Origin: an uncultured Clostridia bacterium
GTDB taxonomy: Bacteria; Bacillota; Clostridia; Oscillospirales; Acutalibacteraceae
Direction of reading: 5' to 3'
NCBI GenBank assembly: GCA_947598155.1
Contig: CANQFC010000001.1
Location: 62,001-126,000, forward strand
Length of the DNA stretch: 64,000 nt
The notes beneath the pieces are model-generated. The model had not been told where the DNA came from. It saw nothing but the letters and a program-made list of their open reading frames with translations, and searched no databases. A program made the position numbers and the translations under genes. Positions within the stretch are counted from its first letter, which is position 1. The number at the start of each line of letters is the position of its first letter. This document shows, one piece after another, positions 26,738 to 35,200 of the stretch.

Positions 26738-27681
26738 ACTATTTTTTCTCCGATAAATCCCAAAAGAGCTTTTTTGGTTTCTTCAAGCGAGCATTCAAAT
26801 TCACAGCCTGCCGCGCGGTTGTGGCCGCCTCCTCCGAAATGGGCGCATATCTCAGCCGCGTCATAAGGCTCAACAGTCCTTATTGAAACTTTATAATTCC
26901 CGTTTTCCTTTTCGCGGATTGTAATTCCTATAAGCACACCCTCAATTTTACGGGGGAGGGAGGCAATTCCGTCACATTCGCCGTCATTGGAGCGGCTTTC
27001 ACGGAACATATCCTGAGTTATTTTCATCACGGCGCATTTTCCGCCGAAATGAAGCTCGATTGTTGAGAGCGCCATTTGCTCAAGCTTTAAGTACGAAACG
27101 GTTTTAGTTTCAAACATTTTTCTGTTGACAAGGGCAAAATCGGCGCCTTTGTCAATAAGTACAGCGGCGGTTTTATGCGTTTCGGCTGTCGTATTGGTAA
27201 AAAGGAAACAGCCCGTGTCGGTCGCAGCGCCGCAGTAAATGCAGGTGGCGATACCTTTGTCAATATCAATGCCCATTTCGTTTATAAGGATAAAAATATT
27301 TTCTGCATTTGACGCATTGCCGAGCAAAAATGTGTTTTCCGCGTAATCTCTGTGTGAAAGGTGATGGTCAATAGCCAGAACTATTTTATCGCCGAATTCT
27401 GCGTTGATTTTGTCGCCCAAAAGCTTGCGGTCTGCGACGTCTACGGCAATAACCGCCTCAAAATTTACCGGGTCGTTTGTTATACCGTCCCATAAAAACG
27501 AGTATTTCCGCGGAATTTCATCGTTGCAAACGACCTGCGACGGTTTTCCGATTTTCTGAAGCGCGCGCTTTAACGCAAACGCACTGCCAAGCGTGTCGCC
27601 GTCGGGACTTGCGTGCGTCAATATAAGAAAACTGCGGTATCTGCCTAAAATATCGGCGCAATCTTTAAGAGTTATTCTCAT
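26734..27681 (-). CDS. nrnA: DHH-family oligoribonuclease/pAp phosphatase
   Basis: 315 aa. It degrades nanoRNA and dephosphorylates pAp in Firmicutes. The DHH domain has THASPDGDTLGSAFAL and AIDHHLSH; the DHHA1 domain carries CAHFGGGGHNRAAGCEF. ATG 27681 follows GAGGA; a TTG at 27696 is further into rbfA. The start overlaps rbfA by 17 bases. Confidence 0.92.
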   Translation of the reverse strand: MRITLKDCADILGRYRSFLILTHASPDGDTLGSAFALKRALQKIGKPSQVVCNDEIPRKYSFLWDGITNDPVNFEAVIAVDVADRKLLGDKINAEFGDKIVLAIDHHLSHRDYAENTFLLGNASNAENIFILINEMGIDIDKGIATCIYCGAATDTGCFLFTNTTAETHKTAAVLIDKGADFALVNRKMFETKTVSYLKLEQMALSTIELHFGGKCAVMKITQDMFRESRSNDGECDGIASLPRKIEGVLIGITIREKENGNYKVSIRTVEPYDAAEICAHFGGGGHNRAAGCEFECSLEETKKALLGFIGEKIV

Positions 27682-28030
27682 TTCTTTTATCCTCAATGCT
27701 TTCTATTTTGCGGAAGATTTCCATACCGTGTTCAACGGAATCATCGGCAATAAAGGCAATTTCGGGAGTTTTGCGGAGCTTTAGCTTTGAGCCGACTTCG
27801 CGCCTTATAAGCCCCGAAGCGCTTTTAAGACCTTTAACGGCCTCTTTTGCGTCGTCAATTCCGTTAACCGAGCTGACGTAGACCTTTGCGTAAGACAAAT
27901 CCGAGCTTACGTCAACGCGGACGACCGTTAAAATCTTATCTTTTACTCTGGGGTCTTTAAGACTGCGGATAACGACGGCAATCTCACGCTTAATGTCCTC
28001 CGCAACGCGGTTTGTTCGATAACCTGCCAT
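27665..28030 (-). CDS. rbfA: Ribosome-binding factor A
   Basis: 121 aa KH-type protein for 16S 5'-end maturation and cold adaptation. It shows YRTNRVAEDIKREIAVVIRSLKDPR, VVRVDVSSDLSYAKVYVS, and LRKTPEIAFIADDSVEHG. It begins 15 bases after infB. Normal length. Confidence 0.95.
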   Translation of the reverse strand: MAGYRTNRVAEDIKREIAVVIRSLKDPRVKDKILTVVRVDVSSDLSYAKVYVSSVNGIDDAKEAVKGLKSASGLIRREVGSKLKLRKTPEIAFIADDSVEHGMEIFRKIESIEDKRNENNS

Positions 28031-28045
28031 AAAAGATACCTCTTA

Positions 28046-30436
28046 TCAATCCTTATATTCTTCGGTAATAAAGGCCTCAAAAATATCGCCCTCTTTAATA
28101 TCGTTGAATTTTTCAAGCCCTATTCCGCATTCATAGCCGGCCGCTACCTCTTTAACATCGTCTTTAAATCGCTTGAGCGACGCGATTGCGTCATCTATAA
28201 TTACTACGCCGTCACGCACAACGCGTATTCTGGAGTTCCTTGTGACTTTACCCGAAAGCACATAACTGCCCGCAACGGTGCCTGCCGAAGAGAGTTTGAA
28301 TACGTTTCTTACTTCTACTCTGCCAAGCTCAACGTCGCGGAACTTGGGAGCGAGCATACCGTTGATAGCGTCTTGGATTTCTTCAATGCAGTCATAAATA
28401 ATTCGGTACATTCTCATATCGACTCCGTCGCGCTCGGCAATTTCGGCGGCAACAGGGTCCGGGCGGACGTTAAATCCGACAATAATCGCGTTTGATGCGT
28501 TTGCGAGCATAACGTCCGACTCGTTCACTGCGCCTACGCCGCCGTGGATAACCTTAACGGCAACTTCGTCGTTTGTAAGCTTTTCAAGGCTTTGCCTTAC
28601 TGCCTCAACGGAACCCTGTACGTCTGCTTTGACAATTATGTTGAGAGTTTTTATTTCGCCTGCTTTAATTGTTGAGAAGAGGTTGTCGAGGGTGACTTTC
28701 TGATATTGGCTGAATTTTTCTTCTTTAGCGTCGTTCCTTCTTTGTTCAACGAGCGCCCTTGCGAGCTTTTCGTCCGAAACCGCGTTGAAAATATCGCCTG
28801 CCTGAGGCACTTCGTCAAGGCCCATAATCTCAACCGGGACGGACGGCCCCGCTTTGTTTATTTTTCTTCTGTTGTCGTCAACCATAACGCGGACTCTGCC
28901 CACAGCCGAGCCTGCGACTATTGTATCGCCCGAATTGAGCGTGCCGTTCTGAACGAGGAGCGTTGCGACCGGCCCTCTGCCTTTGTCAAGACGGGCTTCT
29001 ATTACTATACCTTTTGCGGCTCTGTTCGGATTTGCTTTAAGTTCGCGCATTTCCGCGACAAGGAGTATATTTTCAAGCAGCTTGTCGATATTCATATGCG
29101 TTTTTGCCGAAACCGGTACGCAGATAACATCGCCGCCCCACTCTTCGGGAACAAGCTCATATTCGGTGAGCTGCTGCATAATTCTGTCAACAGAGGCGTC
29201 CGGCTTATCCATTTTATTGATAGCGACGATTATTGAAACCTCAGCGGCTTTTGCGTGGTTGATTGCCTCAATCGTCTGCGGCATAATTCCGTCGTCGGCG
29301 GCTACAACTAAAACCGCGATGTCGGTCGCCATAGCGCCTCTGGCGCGCATAGAGGTAAACGCTTCGTGACCGGGTGTGTCAAGAAACGTGATTTTTTGCC
29401 CGTTAAGGTCCACTCTGTAAGCGCCGATGTGCTGTGTAATACCACCGGCCTCCGTCTCGGTAACGGAAGAATTTCTGATAGCGTCAAGAATTGAAGTCTT
29501 ACCGTGGTCAACGTGACCCATAACACACACAACCGGGTCGCGGGGAACAAGGTCCTCGGCGCTGTCCTCCGAATCGTCTATAATTCTCTCCTCAATGGTG
29601 ACAACGACCTCACGGTTTACCTTTGCGCCCAGCTCGGTTGCCAAAATTTCGGCTGTGTCATAGTCGATAACGTCGTTGATTGCCGCCATTTGACCGAGGG
29701 AGAATAGCTTTTTAATAACTTCTGCCGCAGTCATTTTAAGGCGGGATGCAAGTTCGCCTACGGTGATTTCATCGCCCACCGTGATTACCGGCGGTTTCTT
29801 TGCGCGCTCAGCCGCAATTCTCTTTAAGCGCTCAGCCTCAGTTTCTTTTTTACCGCTGTGAGTACCTTGGCGGCGGTATTGCTGGGATTTTTGCTTGAGC
29901 TTTTGCTTTTTAACAAGGTTATCGGAGTTGTTTGAGCTTGCAGGAGCGATATTTTCATATTTTTCGTTGTATTTTTCCGCGTCAAAAGAGTTTGCACGGG
30001 TGTTGATATGCCTTATTTCGCCCTTTGTCCTTGACTGCATTGGGCGGTTTTCCTTATCTTTTTCCTTCTTATTATTTTTATTTTTATTTTCTGCCTGATT
30101 TTGGGCGGCAGGCTTGCCGTTTGTATTGCTTTGGGGTTTGCCGCCTTGCGCCTTTGCGGCGTGCTCTTCCTGCTGCTTATTTGATTTTTCCTGCGGTTTA
30201 TTAACCTGTTTTTTCGGTTTTTCCTCCGCGGAAGAAAAATATGCGTCAAAATTGTCTACGCTGTGGTCCTTGGTAATAAGGTCGAAAAGAATTTCAAGGT
30301 CTTTTTCCTCAACTGATGTTGAGGGTTTCTTTTCTCCGTCCGTAAATTTTGAAAGTATTTCAATTATTTCCTTGCTCTGTAATTCAAAATTTTTCGCAAT
30401 GTCGCTGACCTTGAATTTTTTTGCTGCAATAGCCAT
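28046..30436 (-). CDS. infB: Translation initiation factor IF-2
   Basis: 796 aa GTPase that brings fMet-tRNA to the 30S. An N-terminal IF2_N segment ([21 protein letters not shown]) is followed by a low-complexity Lys/Gln/Asn linker (about 85-205), a second IF2_N near 220, the G domain with GHVDHGKT at about 306, DTPGHEAF and NKMDK, and C-terminal domains II-IV. Its ATG overlaps the ylxQ stop by one base. The polar linker is species-variable and normal. Confidence 0.97.
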   Translation of the reverse strand: MAIAAKKFKVSDIAKNFELQSKEIIEILSKFTDGEKKPSTSVEEKDLEILFDLITKDHSVDNFDAYFSSAEEKPKKQVNKPQEKSNKQQEEHAAKAQGGKPQSNTNGKPAAQNQAENKNKNNKKEKDKENRPMQSRTKGEIRHINTRANSFDAEKYNEKYENIAPASSNNSDNLVKKQKLKQKSQQYRRQGTHSGKKETEAERLKRIAAERAKKPPVITVGDEITVGELASRLKMTAAEVIKKLFSLGQMAAINDVIDYDTAEILATELGAKVNREVVVTIEERIIDDSEDSAEDLVPRDPVVCVMGHVDHGKTSILDAIRNSSVTETEAGGITQHIGAYRVDLNGQKITFLDTPGHEAFTSMRARGAMATDIAVLVVAADDGIMPQTIEAINHAKAAEVSIIVAINKMDKPDASVDRIMQQLTEYELVPEEWGGDVICVPVSAKTHMNIDKLLENILLVAEMRELKANPNRAAKGIVIEARLDKGRGPVATLLVQNGTLNSGDTIVAGSAVGRVRVMVDDNRRKINKAGPSVPVEIMGLDEVPQAGDIFNAVSDEKLARALVEQRRNDAKEEKFSQYQKVTLDNLFSTIKAGEIKTLNIIVKADVQGSVEAVRQSLEKLTNDEVAVKVIHGGVGAVNESDVMLANASNAIIVGFNVRPDPVAAEIAERDGVDMRMYRIIYDCIEEIQDAINGMLAPKFRDVELGRVEVRNVFKLSSAGTVAGSYVLSGKVTRNSRIRVVRDGVVIIDDAIASLKRFKDDVKEVAAGYECGIGLEKFNDIKEGDIFEAFITEEYKD

Positions 30437-30756
30437 TATTCATTACCTCCCGTTAAATCGCTTTCAAGCATATCGGCAAATCCTTTGTCATTGATTGTAA
30501 AGACCTTTGGCTTAGCGCCGATATAGTAATAAATTTCGTCCGATGTAATATCTGCCGTAATAAAGCGAACATTTCTGCCCGCGAAACCGCATTCATCACG
30601 TATCTCTGCAATAAGCCTTTCGGAGGCGTCTTTACAGCAGACCGCTAAAAACGCTGTTCTTTTTTTTATCTGAGTTACCGCCGCGTCGTGCCCTAAAGAC
30701 ATTTTGCCGGCCCTGCGGCACAGCCCCAGATGTCCTCTGATTTTGCTGTCAGCCAT
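30436..30756 (-). CDS. YlxQ-type L7Ae-family RNA-binding protein
   Basis: 106 aa. It has the L7Ae/L30e fold with [18 protein letters not shown] and [13 protein letters not shown]. Family members bind kink-turn RNAs; the role of the copy in the nusA-infB operon is not settled. The start is ATG 30756. The longer upstream frame translates the end of ylxR and shows no homology. Confidence 0.88.
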   Translation of the reverse strand: MADSKIRGHLGLCRRAGKMSLGHDAAVTQIKKRTAFLAVCCKDASERLIAEIRDECGFAGRNVRFITADITSDEIYYYIGAKPKVFTINDKGFADMLESDLTGGNE

Positions 30757-31027
30757 TATTTTTAAGCTGTTCCTCCAATTGTTCATAAACCTCTGAGGGT
30801 ACGGCGCATTCAAATACCTTGTCAATACGCTTTGTTTTACGCGCTTTTCTCAGGCACTCGGCGTTGGGGCAGATGTAAGCGCCTCTGCCTGCCGCTTTGC
30901 CCGTAACGTCAAGGCTGATTTCGCCGTTCGCGTTTTTTACTATGCGCACAAGCTCTCTTTTGTCTTTCTGTTCGCCGCATCCGTTGCATTTCCTTAAAGG
31001 AATTTTTTTCTGTTTCAATTTATTCAC
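30749..31027 (-). CDS. ylxR: YlxR/DUF448 RNA-binding protein
   Basis: 92 aa. It shows KIPLRKCNGCGEQKDKRELVRI and GRGAYICPNAECLRKA, the CxxC and GRGAY signature of YlxR. It is positioned between nusA and ylxQ as in Bacillus, overlapping the latter by eight bases. Proposed roles concern RNA binding/RNase P; the exact function is not established. Confidence 0.92.
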   Translation of the reverse strand: MNKLKQKKIPLRKCNGCGEQKDKRELVRIVKNANGEISLDVTGKAAGRGAYICPNAECLRKARKTKRIDKVFECAVPSEVYEQLEEQLKNNG

Positions 31028-31039
31028 TCCGATTCGGGT

Positions 31040-32113
31040 TTAACCTTCGTAAAAACCGCTTTCAGGTTTAATATCTATATTCCAGCCGGTAAGCTGAGCG
31101 GCCAGACGCGCGTTTTGCCCCTTGTTGCCTATCGCAAGCGAAAGCTGATTGTCCGGAACGGTGACCGTGCAGGATTTTTTCGCCCGTTTGTCTTCGGGGT
31201 CGGCATCGTCAATCTCAACCTTTAAAACGTCTGCTGGGGCGAGCGACGCGGATATAAATTCCGAAGGATCGTCACTGTATTTAACGATGTCGATTTTTTC
31301 GCCGCCGAGAATTTCAACTATCTTGTTGACGCGTGCGCCCCGCTGGCCTATGCATGCGCCTATCGGGTCAACATCGGCGTCGTTTGAGCTTACGGCCATT
31401 TTTGTGCGGCTGCCTGCGTCGCGTGAGATTGCGTTAACGGTTACTATACCGTCGAATATTTCGGGAACTTCCTGCTCGAAAAGCCTTTTTACAAAGCCGG
31501 CTTTCGAGCGTGAAATCATAACCCTGGGGCCTCTGTCCGTATCCTTAACTTCAACAACGTAAACCTTAATTGATTCGCCCTCCGTAAAGGTTTCGCCGGG
31601 GATTTGCTCAGATTTCGGAAGAACTGCCGAACCGTTGCCGATTTCAAGCGTTACGTTGCCGTTGACGGGGTCGATTCTGCCGACCTTCGCGCTGACAAGG
31701 TCTTGGCTCTTTGACTGAAATTCACGGATAACTTGGCTGCGTTCGGCTTCTTTAATGCCTTGACGGATAACGTGCTTTGCGGTCTGAGCCGCGATTCTGC
31801 CGAATTTCATTGTATCAAGGTCATATTCTAAGTACTCGCCGGGCTGCGGATTCTCTATATACTGCTTTGCCTCATCAACGGAAGCCTGTGAAAACGGGTC
31901 AACGTAATCTTCCTGAGCGACAATGGGCTTTTTGACATATACTCTGAAAAGCTGTTTTTCAGAGTCAATATCGCAAAATACAACGTCGGCTCCGTTGTAG
32001 TCCTTTCTTGCCGCTTTGACTATTGCGTCGGCAATTTTTTCGCAAAGGTACTCGGCAGGAATACCTTTTTCTTTTTCCATTAAAGCAACAGCTTCAAAAA
32101 ATTCCTTATTCAT
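31040..32113 (-). CDS. nusA: Transcription termination/antitermination factor NusA
   Basis: 357 aa, the short Firmicutes form without the acidic C-terminal repeats. The N-terminal RNAP-binding domain (NKEFFEAVALMEKEKGI) is followed by an S1 domain at about 135-200, then two KH domains (ACIGQRGARVNKIVEIL, AIGNKGQNARLAAQLTGW). ATG 32113 is chosen; an upstream in-frame ATG lies in rimP. Overlaps rimP by eight bases. Confidence 0.97.
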   Translation of the reverse strand: MNKEFFEAVALMEKEKGIPAEYLCEKIADAIVKAARKDYNGADVVFCDIDSEKQLFRVYVKKPIVAQEDYVDPFSQASVDEAKQYIENPQPGEYLEYDLDTMKFGRIAAQTAKHVIRQGIKEAERSQVIREFQSKSQDLVSAKVGRIDPVNGNVTLEIGNGSAVLPKSEQIPGETFTEGESIKVYVVEVKDTDRGPRVMISRSKAGFVKRLFEQEVPEIFDGIVTVNAISRDAGSRTKMAVSSNDADVDPIGACIGQRGARVNKIVEILGGEKIDIVKYSDDPSEFISASLAPADVLKVEIDDADPEDKRAKKSCTVTVPDNQLSLAIGNKGQNARLAAQLTGWNIDIKPESGFYEG

Positions 32114-32585
32114 TTTCTTCAAAACCTCCAAAATCGTCAGCCTTAATAAACGAGGCCTCTTTCTTTTTTATATTTATCTCCGTTTCACCGTCCGGAGAAA
32201 TGGTTACCGATTCGCCGTCATAATCCAAAAGAACGCCTTTAAAATCGCGAACTCCGTCATATGGCTTAATGAGCCTTACCCAGACCTTTTCACCGATATA
32301 TGCCTCGAAATGGAAATCACGTGTAAGCTCTCTTTCAATACCGGGGGACTGCACCTGCAAATTGTAGCTTTGCTCAATAGGGTCGGCGTCGTCAAGGGGA
32401 GCGTCAATGGCGTGATGCATTTCAACGCAGTCGTCAATAGTTACTCCGCCCTCTTTGTCAATCGTTATGCGCAGATACCACTTTGCGCCTTCCTTTAAAA
32501 ATTTAACGTCCCACAGCACAAGACCGAGGGAGTCGGCAATGGGCTTTGCAATATCCCACACAACCGACGCGGTGTTTTTTTTCAT
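32106..32585 (-). CDS. rimP: Ribosome maturation factor RimP
   Basis: 159 aa. It shows DSLGLVLWDVKFLKEG, LRITIDKEGGVTIDDCVEMH and QVQSPGIERELTRDFHFEAYIGEKV, the RimP N-terminal and SH3-like domains. ATG 32585 has AAGGAG 11 bases upstream; a TTG at 32594 is too near the RBS. First gene of the operon, with a sigma-A promoter about 90 bases ahead. Confidence 0.95.
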   Translation of the reverse strand: MKKNTASVVWDIAKPIADSLGLVLWDVKFLKEGAKWYLRITIDKEGGVTIDDCVEMHHAIDAPLDDADPIEQSYNLQVQSPGIERELTRDFHFEAYIGEKVWVRLIKPYDGVRDFKGVLLDYDGESVTISPDGETEINIKKKEASFIKADDFGGFEENE

Positions 32586-32674
32586 AATTTTCAAAACTCC
32601 TTGACAGTTTCGCTTATAAATTTAAGAGAGCGGGTCGCCCCACTCTCAACAAAACGGATATTCGTGCTTAACAT

Positions 32675-32703
32675 ATATTACCATACTATAATAAATAAAT
32701 CAA
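32675..32703 (-). promoter_or_regulatory. Sigma-A promoter of the rimP-nusA-infB operon
   Basis: On the minus strand TTGATT (32703-32698), a 17-base spacer, and TAATAT (32680-32675). The start would be near 32668, giving a leader of about 80 bases before rimP. Confidence 0.6.
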
Positions 32704-32734
32704 GACTTTTTACAAAATATTATGCAATTATTTA

Positions 32735-32865
32735 ATAAGGGTTTGCCCGTCATTATATAATATTGTATATAAAATTTTTTCAACAAGGAGCTTGCCCGTC
32801 ATTAAACTTCCGAAAACGGAACCAGCCTCAGGAGGCGGGGACATCTCTTGCCTAAGTTATAAATC
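32735..32865 (+). repeat. Dispersed repeat, one partial and one short copy
   Basis: TTAATAAGGGTTTGCCCGTC (32734-32753) is a left end only. From 32780, CAACAAGGAGCTTGCCCGTC, TTCCG-AAAA-CGGAA (short hairpin), GCCTCAGGAGGC and CATCTCTTGCCTAAGTTAT reproduce the order of the longer copies with parts missing. It lies between the rimP promoter and a small gene. Confidence 0.65.
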
Positions 32866-33039
32866 GTCCGCGTCCTGCTGAGGTTCTCCGCCGTCCTTGG
32901 GCGTTCCCGTGTAGCTTCCGTTGACGTCGGACGGAATATCCGGGTCATCCTCATTCCACATTTTTCCGAGTTCTTTGTTTAATCTTTCCATTTTTCTTCT
33001 TGCGAGAAACATTTTTTCTTTTTTTGATTTGCCAAACAT
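32857..33039 (-). CDS. Small conserved clostridial-type protein, unknown
   Basis: 60 aa. A basic helical start (MFGKSKKEKMFLARRKMERL) is followed by LGKMWNEDDPDIPSDVNGSYTG and an acidic end GGEPQQDADDL. The short PSDVxGSYTGT...DADDL pattern is one I associate with small clostridial proteins of unknown function. It has a very strong RBS (TTAGGAGGTG, six bases from the ATG), and its last codons abut a repeat copy. Confidence 0.75.
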   Translation of the reverse strand: MFGKSKKEKMFLARRKMERLNKELGKMWNEDDPDIPSDVNGSYTGTPKDGGEPQQDADDL

Positions 33040-33149
33040 TTTTGCACCTCCTAAAAAATTGCCTGCAATAATATTTTGTCCTCAATAACGGCGTTTATAA
33101 CACGGCAAATATTTTAAATAAAAAACGGCTTTATTTTAATAAAATTGTG

Positions 33150-33178
33150 TTGACATTGTAAAATTTATATTGTATAAT
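33150..33178 (+). promoter_or_regulatory. Sigma-A promoter of the NPDTG surface protein
   Basis: TTGACA (33150-33155), 17 bases, TATAAT (33173-33178): full consensus in both boxes. The leader is about 58 bases. Confidence 0.85.
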
Positions 33179-33241
33179 GATGAAGAATAAAGGTGGAATA
33201 CCTTAAATTGCAAATTTCAAAAACGAAAGGAAAATGTGATT

Positions 33242-34288
33242 ATGAAAAAAATAATTGCGATACTCGTTGCTTTGGCAATGGTGTTATCAATGTCGGTTTT
33301 GGCTTTTGCCGAATTTAATGGCGTAAAAGCCCCTGATGAGATGCAGAATGTTTACAGTCAGGAAGATTATGACAAAGCGGCAACACTTGAAAACTGGCAG
33401 CTTGAAGATTATGGAAACTGGTGGAGACAAATTCAAGCTCGCGATGATATTAAAGCACAGGGCATTTATACTAAAGAAGACGGCAGCTTAATGAATTGGG
33501 AAGAGTCTTGGAAAGCGTATTATGTTTACGTACTTCAGAACGCCAGCAGCGATATGGGTACAGCCGCTACTGAAATCGTAAGTATAGTTCAGGAAGGCTA
33601 CATTCCGGCAGGCGACGCTATCTCTATTGCAGGTGAAACTGTAATGGGCGGCATCGGCGGCGACGGCGGCAGCGGCGATTTGTCAGGCGTTATAGATGAA
33701 CTTCTCGGCACAATTACCGGCGGTAACCAAGATCCCGAAATTTCAACTCCCGATTATGTTGATGAACTTGCGGAGCTTATCAACAACGGCGCGTCTTTTG
33801 ATGAAATTGCACAGAAGATTTCCGATGATATTGCAAGCGGTAAAATCGTTGTTTCTCAGCTTCCGGACATTGCCAACGAATTAACTGAACGTGTTACGTC
33901 AGGCGAAATAGCCGGCAATGAAACAGTTCAGCAGATTCTTGGATTCTTGAAGGGTCTCGGCTCAGGCAGCGAAGGCGGCGGTTCAAAATTCCCGTCATTC
34001 GGCGATATTACCCTTCCTTGGGACAACGACAACTCATCATCCGGCAGCTTCCTTGATACGCTTCTCGGAATTATCGGCTCAATAGGCGATCTCTTTAATC
34101 CTTCTGACGATCCCGAAGAGAATCCCGGAACTTCCGATCCTTCGGACGAATTTAGCGGCGACGACAATATGGGTGAAGGTGAAAATCCTGACACAGGCGA
34201 TATTTCATTCGTAGCAGTTGCGGCGGTTGCGGCAGTTGCGGGCGCGGCATTGATTCTTACAAGAAAAAAGAATGACGACGCCGAATAA
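33242..34288 (+). CDS. Cell-wall-anchored surface protein with NPDTG sorting signal
   Basis: 348 aa. Signal peptide 1-22 (LVALAMVLSMSVLAFA). An N-terminal region (25-110) is rich in Trp/Tyr and acidic residues (ENWQLEDYGNWWRQI). Gly-rich loops follow (GGIGGDGGSGDLSG), then a low-complexity Ser/Gly/Pro stalk. It ends with NPDTG at about 315, a hydrophobic helix and RKKNDDAE, a sortase-type sorting signal with Asn for Leu. It ends up covalently on peptidoglycan if a matching sortase exists; none is in the window. The function of the outer domain is unknown. GTG 33236 is an alternative start. Confidence 0.8.
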   Translation: MKKIIAILVALAMVLSMSVLAFAEFNGVKAPDEMQNVYSQEDYDKAATLENWQLEDYGNWWRQIQARDDIKAQGIYTKEDGSLMNWEESWKAYYVYVLQNASSDMGTAATEIVSIVQEGYIPAGDAISIAGETVMGGIGGDGGSGDLSGVIDELLGTITGGNQDPEISTPDYVDELAELINNGASFDEIAQKISDDIASGKIVVSQLPDIANELTERVTSGEIAGNETVQQILGFLKGLGSGSEGGGSKFPSFGDITLPWDNDNSSSGSFLDTLLGIIGSIGDLFNPSDDPEENPGTSDPSDEFSGDDNMGEGENPDTGDISFVAVAAVAAVAGAALILTRKKNDDAE

Positions 34289-34312
34289 TTAAAATTAAAT
34301 TATTCAGTTACA

Positions 34313-34350
34313 TAACGGAAGTCTTAAACGGCTTCCGTTATTTTTTTTTT
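34313..34350 (+). terminator. Intrinsic terminator
   Basis: AACGGAAG (34313-34320) pairs with CTTCCGTT (34331-34338), followed by A and ten Ts. It ends the NPDTG-protein transcript. Confidence 0.88.
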
Positions 34351-34389
34351 GCAATTTTTTAAGAAAACAGATTTATTTTTATTTCCCTA

Positions 34390-34418
34390 TTGACAATATT
34401 AAATTTTACTGCTAAAAT
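34390..34418 (+). promoter_or_regulatory. Sigma-A promoter before the lysis cassette
   Basis: TTGACA (34390-34395), 17 bases, TAAAAT (34413-34418). The start is predicted near 34425. Confidence 0.75.
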
Positions 34419-34429
34419 AGAAAATGTAA

Positions 34430-34447
34430 ACCGAACATTCGTTCGGT
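34430..34447. promoter_or_regulatory. Operator-like dyad at the start site
   Basis: ACCGAAC (34430-34436), ATTC, GTTCGGT (34441-34447): a perfect 7-bp inverted repeat just downstream of the -10 box. Size and sequence style resemble TetR-family operators. A bound repressor here would block elongation. No TetR gene is in the window. Confidence 0.5.
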
Positions 34448-34449
34448 AA

Positions 34450-34475
34450 AACAACTTAGGCAAGCTCTTATTGAA
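34450..34475 (-). repeat. Solo copy of the dispersed repeat
   Basis: ACAACTTAGGCAAGCTCTTATTGAAT, read on the minus strand, joins the left end (TCAATAAGAGCTTGCC) directly to the right end (CTTGCCTAAGT) of the longer repeats through one CTTGCC. Confidence 0.6.
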
Positions 34476-34476
34476 T

Positions 34477-34506
34477 AAAAACGCCAGTTACGGCGTTTTT
34501 TGTTTT
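34477..34506 (+). terminator. Terminator-like hairpin between promoter and first lysis gene
   Basis: AAAAACGCC pairs with GGCGTTTTTT around AGTTAC. The stem, A-tract and T-run fit an intrinsic terminator. It lies 60-80 bases after the promoter and before the first gene, so it would act as an attenuator or end a short RNA. Confidence 0.7.
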
Positions 34507-34531
34507 ATCTGAATTTGAAGGAGGAACAGCA

Positions 34532-34936
34532 GTGTACGTTTCATCAAATGAAAACAAAATTAAATATTTGGGAATAGACGAGTATTTTTTTTTGACGGAA
34601 AATCTTGAATTTGCCGATAAATCGGAAGTTCAAAGCGCAATGGGCTTTATCATTATCAACAAAAAAAGATGCTTGAAAAAAACCGTGAGAAGTATAATTG
34701 AAAATGAGCTTGACGAAACAGAAAGAGCTGTGATTAAGCTTTTTTATTACAAAGGATTTGATACGCTTTCAATATCAAAAATGTGCAGTCTGTCCCGTTC
34801 AAGTGTTTACAGAAACCTTAAAAGCGGAATGAAAAAAATTGAAAATTCAATAAAATATGTTTTGGAATATGAGGGATTTTCCTCAAAAATGTCATCGGAA
34901 GAGCTGATTGAGTATGTAAAGGGGGTTGTCAGTTGA
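34532..34936 (+). CDS. Sigma region-4-like HTH protein, phage-type regulator
   Basis: 134 aa from a GTG with AAGGAGG seven bases upstream. The C-terminal half (about 60-120) has NELDETERAVIKLFYYKGFDTLSISKMCSLSRSSVYRNLKSGMKKI, a region-4 style helix-turn-helix like those in ArpU-type phage late regulators and small sigma-like proteins. Region 2 is not recognisable, so it may be an activator and not a complete sigma factor. It heads the lysis cassette and may control it. Confidence 0.75.
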   Translation: MYVSSNENKIKYLGIDEYFFLTENLEFADKSEVQSAMGFIIINKKRCLKKTVRSIIENELDETERAVIKLFYYKGFDTLSISKMCSLSRSSVYRNLKSGMKKIENSIKYVLEYEGFSSKMSSEELIEYVKGVVS

Positions 34937-35196
34937 ATAAAGACAAAACGTTAAAAGCTCTTGGCGAAGAATACATTGAATATATAAAGCTCAACCGGCA
35001 AAACATAGAAATTTGCAAGGAAAAAATTAAAAAAGCGGGTTCGGACGAATTGAAAAAATCAGAGCTGCGCAGAACCCTCAGCGTGCTGTATGAAATATCC
35101 AGAGAGCTTAAAGCAAATTCAGAACATTTAATTAAATATTATACAGATAATTCCCGGCAAACATATTATGTTAATAATAAAACAGAAAAGGAGTGA
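34933..35196 (+). CDS. Small coiled-coil protein, unknown
   Basis: 87 aa, TTG start overlapping the previous stop (TTGA). Almost entirely helical and charged (YIEYIKLNRQNIEICKEKIKKA, ELKKSELRRTL). No signal peptide or membrane helix. Its place between regulator and lysin suggests a cassette-specific role, otherwise unknown. Confidence 0.65.
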   Translation: MNKDKTLKALGEEYIEYIKLNRQNIEICKEKIKKAGSDELKKSELRRTLSVLYEISRELKANSEHLIKYYTDNSRQTYYVNNKTEKE

Positions 35197-35200
35197 TACT

